A program made the position numbers and the translations under genes. 7,450 nucleotides of DNA. Source: Oscillospiraceae bacterium. Its GTDB lineage: Bacteria > Bacillota > Clostridia > Oscillospirales > Ruminococcaceae. The DNA lies in assembly GCA_031285645.1 (NCBI GenBank), contig JAITVU010000034.1, positions 1-7,450 on the forward strand, read 5' to 3'. Position 1 is the first letter of the stretch, and every line of letters starts with the position of its first letter. The notes beneath the pieces were generated by a model. The model had not been told where the DNA came from and made no database searches. It saw only the letters and a program-made list of their open reading frames with translations. This document shows, one piece after another, positions 6,444-7,450 of this stretch.

Positions 6444-6907
6444 TAATATAATATAGTACCCATATATAAGGGTGCCCTATCCACAGGCAACAGCAGGCTT
6501 GCCATCCAGACCTCCCAGGCATCCGGAGACCTTTAGCTTTGGTTCGGGACGGAAACGGATGCGTGAATTTATAGTCATATAGGATTAAAACCTGCGGGAC
6601 AGAGCGCGTATATTCTATGCAGAGTGCGCTTACGGGCGATCGTTTGATAGCAGCTTTTTAGCGGTTTGACTAAAGTAAATGTGGTTTAAAATAGTCCATT
6701 GTTTTAAGCCACATTTACCCAATGGGCATTCGCTTCGCTATGCTTCTTTGTGAGTTATTCTTAAAGCGAATTCACTATATAGGCCGCTTCGCGGCACGCG
6801 GCGTTTAATTGCAGTTAAAATTGCGCAGCATTTATAACTACACACAGCTATGACACTCCGGTTTCCCTTTTGCGCTCCGATAAGATCAGAAAATATTGCG
6901 GCATTAC
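6444..6907. other. non-coding region between divergent ruvC and tRNA-Arg promoters
   Basis: No convincing coding frame is present on either strand. The left end is TA-rich, with an imperfect palindrome at 6458-6473 (ACCC / GGGT around ATATATAA). A GC-richer part at 6481-6565 can fold: GGCAA/TTGCC (6486-6502) and GCATCCG/CGGATGC (6519-6525 with 6556-6562) enclosing a smaller GA(G)ACC/GGTTC hairpin. I compared this by memory with 6S RNA, SRP RNA and cobalamin or c-di-GMP riboswitches and found no match. Further right lie a long hairpin (6675-6718), an 8-bp repeat pair ATTCGCTT/AAGCGAAT (6728-6735, 6764-6771) and GCCGC/GCGGC near 6783. A small RNA or decayed repeat is possible but not shown. Confidence 0.45.
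6675..6718. repeat. 17-bp stem inverted repeat
   Basis: GTAAATGTGGTTTAAAA (6675-6691) pairs along its full length with TTTTAAGCCACATTTAC (6702-6718), with one T·G wobble and a 10-base loop. Neither side is followed by a clean T-run, so it is not an obvious terminator. It could be a repeat-element end, a protein-binding palindrome or the stem of a small RNA. Confidence 0.7.
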
Positions 6908-6936
6908 TTGACAAGCATTTTCTCCCATGCTATTAT
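6908..6936 (+). promoter_or_regulatory. promoter of the tRNA-Arg gene
   Basis: A perfect -35 TTGACA (6908-6913) is followed after 17 bases by TATTAT (6931-6936), preceded by TGC as an extended -10. Transcription would start near 6943, about 33 bases before the mature tRNA. An overlapping TATAAT (6934-6939) has a 20-base spacer and is less likely. Confidence 0.8.
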
Positions 6937-6975
6937 AATCAAGCAACTTCAAAAAACGCGTGTCCCGAAAAATGC

Positions 6976-7052
6976 GCGGCGTTAGCTCAGTTGGATAGAG
7001 TGTCTGGCTACGAACCAGAAGGTCGGGGGTTCGAATCCCTTACGCCGTACCA
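6976..7052 (+). tRNA. tRNA-Arg (anticodon ACG)
   Basis: The 77-base sequence folds into a complete cloverleaf. The acceptor arm is GCGGCGT with ACGCCGT (a terminal G·U pair), then discriminator A and an encoded CCA (7050-7052). The D arm is GCTC/GAGT, and the anticodon arm TCTGG-CTACGAA-CCAGA places ACG in the 7-base loop. The variable loop is AGGTC. The T arm GGGGG-TTCGAAT-CCCTT has two G·U pairs at its outer end. ACG (A34 normally edited to inosine by TadA) reads CGU, CGC and CGA arginine codons. The gene is a single transcription unit, with a strong promoter upstream and a terminator 20 bases downstream. Its 3' end is a likely integration site, given the repeats beyond it. Confidence 0.97.
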
Positions 7053-7072
7053 AAGAATGGCTTTATTATACG

Positions 7073-7121
7073 AAAAACCCGTGTGTCTTGCGCAAAGTTT
7101 GCGCTTAGCACACGGGTTTTT
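7073..7121. terminator. strong bidirectional intrinsic terminator after tRNA-Arg
   Basis: AAAAACCCGTGTG (7073-7085) and CACACGGGTTTTT (7109-7121) form a perfect 13-bp stem ending in a T-run on either strand. The apical part holds a second small stem, TGCGCAAA..TTTGCGC. It would end tRNA transcription from the left and the minus-strand gene entering from the right. Confidence 0.9.
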
Positions 7122-7130
7122 CTATGCCCT

Positions 7131-7239
7131 GTGCTAACATGGATGTAAGATGACCTCAACTTGTTTGCACTCTGAACCCCTCTGCCCTCATGACTCTATC
7201 CGCCGAGTGCTAACATTGTGCTAACATCAGTGCTGACAA
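7131..7239 (+). repeat. GTGCTAACA direct repeats next to tRNA-Arg
   Basis: GTGCTAACAT occurs exactly at 7131-7140, 7207-7216 and 7218-7227, with a degenerate copy GTGCTGACAA at 7230-7239. The last three are spaced 11 and 12 bases apart on the same DNA face. An inverted 8-base core (TGTGCTAA) also lies in the terminator arm at 7105-7112. Short spaced repeats beside a tRNA 3' end resemble arm-type binding sites for a tyrosine integrase. No integrase gene is in view. Confidence 0.7.
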
Positions 7240-7256
7240 GGTCTCAGCAAACCCGC

Positions 7257-7450
7257 TTACTTGCCGCCCAAAATCGCCATCAGCGTTTGCAGCACCTTGG
7301 GATCGGCGGCCAGCTTTTGCAGGAGCAACAGGTTGTTCGCTTCCTCGCTCGGGCTAACCGGTTGCACTGGTTCTGCTTCCACCTTCTCTTGCGGGTAGAA
7401 ATTCTTCTCCATCGCCTTCGCCATCTTCTTGCGGTTCTTGTCCTGGATCT
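7257..7450 (-). CDS. unidentified protein, C-terminal part (runs off the right edge)
   Basis: On the minus strand a frame is open from the window edge to a TAA at 7257-7259, giving at least 63 residues. The visible part starts with a basic stretch (IQDKNRKKMAKAMEKNFYP), then an acidic, Pro/Glu-rich linker (QEKVEAEPVQPVSPSEE), and ends in a short amphipathic helical segment (LLLLQKLAADP, KVLQTLMAILGGK). The balanced composition, linker and clean C-terminus suggest a real gene, but I recognise no family. It points towards the tRNA terminator, which would also end its transcript. Its place beyond the tRNA and the GTGCTAACA repeats suggests it belongs to an integrated element, though this is inference. 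Confidence 0.6.
   Translation of the reverse strand, partial: IQDKNRKKMAKAMEKNFYPQEKVEAEPVQPVSPSEEANNLLLLQKLAADPKVLQTLMAILGGK

Noticed and set aside
6400..6480. LexA/SOS box at the ruvC promoter
   Set aside because: No GAAC-N4-GTTC type palindrome is present; the TA-rich symmetry there does not fit.
6506..6545. Cobalamin riboswitch, because CCGGAGACC resembles the B12 box
   Set aside because: The rest of the conserved core (for example the GCCACTG segment) is missing and no B12-related gene follows.
6850..7137. Plus-strand open frame of 95 codons
   Set aside because: It runs through the tRNA promoter, the tRNA-Arg gene and the terminator, so it is a chance frame.
1..7450. CRISPR array
   Set aside because: The only short direct repeats are the GTGCTAACA units, which are too short and too closely spaced for CRISPR repeats and spacers.

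Overview
The window looks like chromosomal DNA of a Firmicute, probably of class Clostridia. This is inferred from the protein types (an ECF-type transporter ATPase, a Firmicutes-style RuvC/RuvA/RuvB set, a short protein with a sodium-pump decarboxylase motif), the strong Shine-Dalgarno sequences and the sigma-A-type promoters. The genes are moderately GC-rich and the spacers hold AT-rich blocks. I cannot name a genus.

Layout, left to right. Bases 1-71 hold the 3' end of a plus-strand gene that continues off the left edge. It converges on a small minus-strand membrane-protein gene (74-370) carrying the OadB/GcdB-type GIIGGADGPTAI motif. From about 6440 down to 450 the minus strand reads as one long gene series: promoter, ruvC, ruvA, a 334-base hairpin-rich spacer, ruvB, glmM, a class I SAM-dependent (RlmI-like) methyltransferase, and an ECF transporter ATPase (ecfA1-like) followed by a 12-bp hairpin. 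RuvA, RuvB and RuvC together recognise, branch-migrate and resolve Holliday junctions. GlmM makes glucosamine-1-phosphate for cell-wall precursors.

The right part (6328-6975) is a non-coding stretch with TA-rich blocks and several inverted repeats. It is followed by a plus-strand tRNA-Arg(ACG) gene with its own promoter and a strong bidirectional terminator. Just beyond the terminator lie direct repeats of GTGCTAACA, three of them spaced 11-12 bases apart, then the C-terminal end of a minus-strand gene that runs off the right edge. A tRNA gene followed by such repeats is a typical junction with an integrated element, so the last ~330 bases may be mobile DNA.

The most unusual points are: an in-frame amber (TAG) codon at codon 207 of an otherwise intact glmM; a cloverleaf-like nest of perfect inverted repeats separating ruvA from ruvB; the GTGCTAACA repeat array beside the tRNA; and the stand-alone decarboxylase-motif mini-protein. 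No clearly new multi-gene system is visible.
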